From: Promethearchaeota archaeon
GTDB taxonomy: Archaea; Asgardarchaeota; Lokiarchaeia; Sigynarchaeales; SOKP01
NCBI GenBank assembly: GCA_030608765.1
Contig: JAUWDN010000067.1
Coordinates: 1 to 6,453 of the forward strand
Length of the DNA: 6,453 bases
Reading direction: 5' to 3'
Part shown: positions 5,927 to 6,453 of the stretch, one piece after another
Position numbering within the stretch: position 1 is the first letter of the stretch
Layout of the letters: each line of letters opens with the position of its first letter
The notes under the pieces: generated by a model
Told to the model about the DNA's origin: nothing
What the model saw: the letters and a program-made list of their open reading frames with translations, nothing else
The model's database searches: none
Position numbers and translations under genes: made by a program

Positions 5927-5936
5927 TTACATTAAA

Positions 5937-6453
5937 CTATTTCTTAATTAAGATAGCAATTGGTACACTTGCTTCCCGCCACTGGGCTATCTTACCTGAG
6001 TATTCTAAATTCAATTTCACTCTTCCGTGATCCCCTAATATTATCATCAAAGAATTATTCCTAAGCTGTTTGTAATTCCCTAAAATCCATTTATCAGTAC
6101 GTAAGATTAATTTATCAATTAAATCCTCAGGTGTCCTTTGTTTAAGTGCTTGTTGTTGTTTGTGTAAGTTCTCAAAATCTAAATAATGCATCCAAGAAAG
6201 CTCGAAATTGTTAATTACTTTCGCAGATTCCACCCAGGTAGCCATATCCGTCCCTTTAGGGACTGAATGAGTCCCTCCATCGTATCTTTCTAAATCCTTC
6301 TTTCTCCCCACAAAACACGATTTCTTCCCGTGCTCATTCAAATATCTTAGTAAATGAAACCCATTCGGTTCAAAATCGAATCCACCAAACATAAGTTGAT
6401 GATAAACTGCTAAAGTATAAGGATTACTAGTTGAAAGGAGTAGCATTGCTTGA
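5937..6453 (-). CDS. Alkaline phosphatase/sulfatase-superfamily protein, C-terminal part
   Basis: The 5' end is outside the window; the frame stays open through the edge, and the ATG at 6446 is probably internal. Numbering from that Met, 169 residues are visible. STSNPYTLAVYHQLMFGG (5-22) aligns with the nucleophile region of sulfatase-like enzymes (C/S-x-P-x-R...TG), with S7 or T11 as possible nucleophile. LSWMHYLDFENLH (83-95) resembles the 'HYMD.H' metal segment, and LGDHGR (137-142) supplies the Asp-His metal ligands D139 and H140. The end, WREASVPIAILI (156-167), matches the usual 'E..VPL.I' close of the domain. Members hydrolyse or transfer phosphate, sulfate or phosphoethanolamine groups, often at the cell surface. 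A formylglycine-type sulfatase is unlikely because neither the CxPSR cysteine nor its Arg is present. No membrane segment is visible in this part. The superfamily is fairly sure; reaction and substrate are not. Confidence 0.7.
   Translation of the reverse strand, partial: QAMLLLSTSNPYTLAVYHQLMFGGFDFEPNGFHLLRYLNEHGKKSCFVGRKKDLERYDGGTHSVPKGTDMATWVESAKVINNFELSWMHYLDFENLHKQQQALKQRTPEDLIDKLILRTDKWILGNYKQLRNNSLMIILGDHGRVKLNLEYSGKIAQWREASVPIAILIKK

Noticed and set aside
5937..6453. Formylglycine-dependent sulfatase
   Set aside because: The Cys and Arg of CxPSR are absent, so the activation signature is missing although the fold fits.

Overview
The window is AT-rich and reads as archaeal. The evidence is a short histone-fold protein, TATA-like boxes placed for archaeal transcription, T-runs just after many stop codons, few Shine-Dalgarno sequences, and archaeal-type NikR, GHMP kinase and radical SAM proteins. 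A two-domain protein whose predicted strands and helices fit a longin fold followed by a Roadblock/LC7 fold points to an Asgard (Lokiarchaeia-like) archaeon. That placement is inference, because no rRNA or other phylogenetic marker is present.

Layout. Bases 3-218 (+) are the C-terminal end of a sirtuin. A 530-residue radical SAM protein with a B12-binding-like N-terminal region follows (270-1862, +). It converges on a rubrerythrin (1885-2400, -). Next on the minus strand are the longin/Roadblock-like protein (2537-3343) and a GHMP sugar kinase (3460-4461). A 416-base divergent spacer (4462-4877) separates the kinase from a 65-residue histone (4878-5075, +), the only gene here with a strong Shine-Dalgarno. 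A 278-base spacer leads to a NikR nickel regulator (5354-5905, -) with an extra histidine-rich segment inside its metal-sensing domain. The window ends in the C-terminal part of an alkaline-phosphatase/sulfatase superfamily protein (5937 to the edge, -).

How the genes relate. This is not one pathway operon. Gaps of about 30-400 bases, TATA-like boxes and T-runs suggest that most genes are transcribed singly. Themes are chromatin (sirtuin, histone), metal and oxygen handling (rubrerythrin, NikR, the Fe-S radical SAM enzyme), sugar or surface metabolism (GHMP kinase, AlkP-family enzyme) and possible small-GTPase regulation (longin/Roadblock). The two most unusual items are the NikR histidine-rich insertion and the longin/Roadblock fusion. 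No CRISPR array, insertion sequence, tRNA or rRNA was seen.
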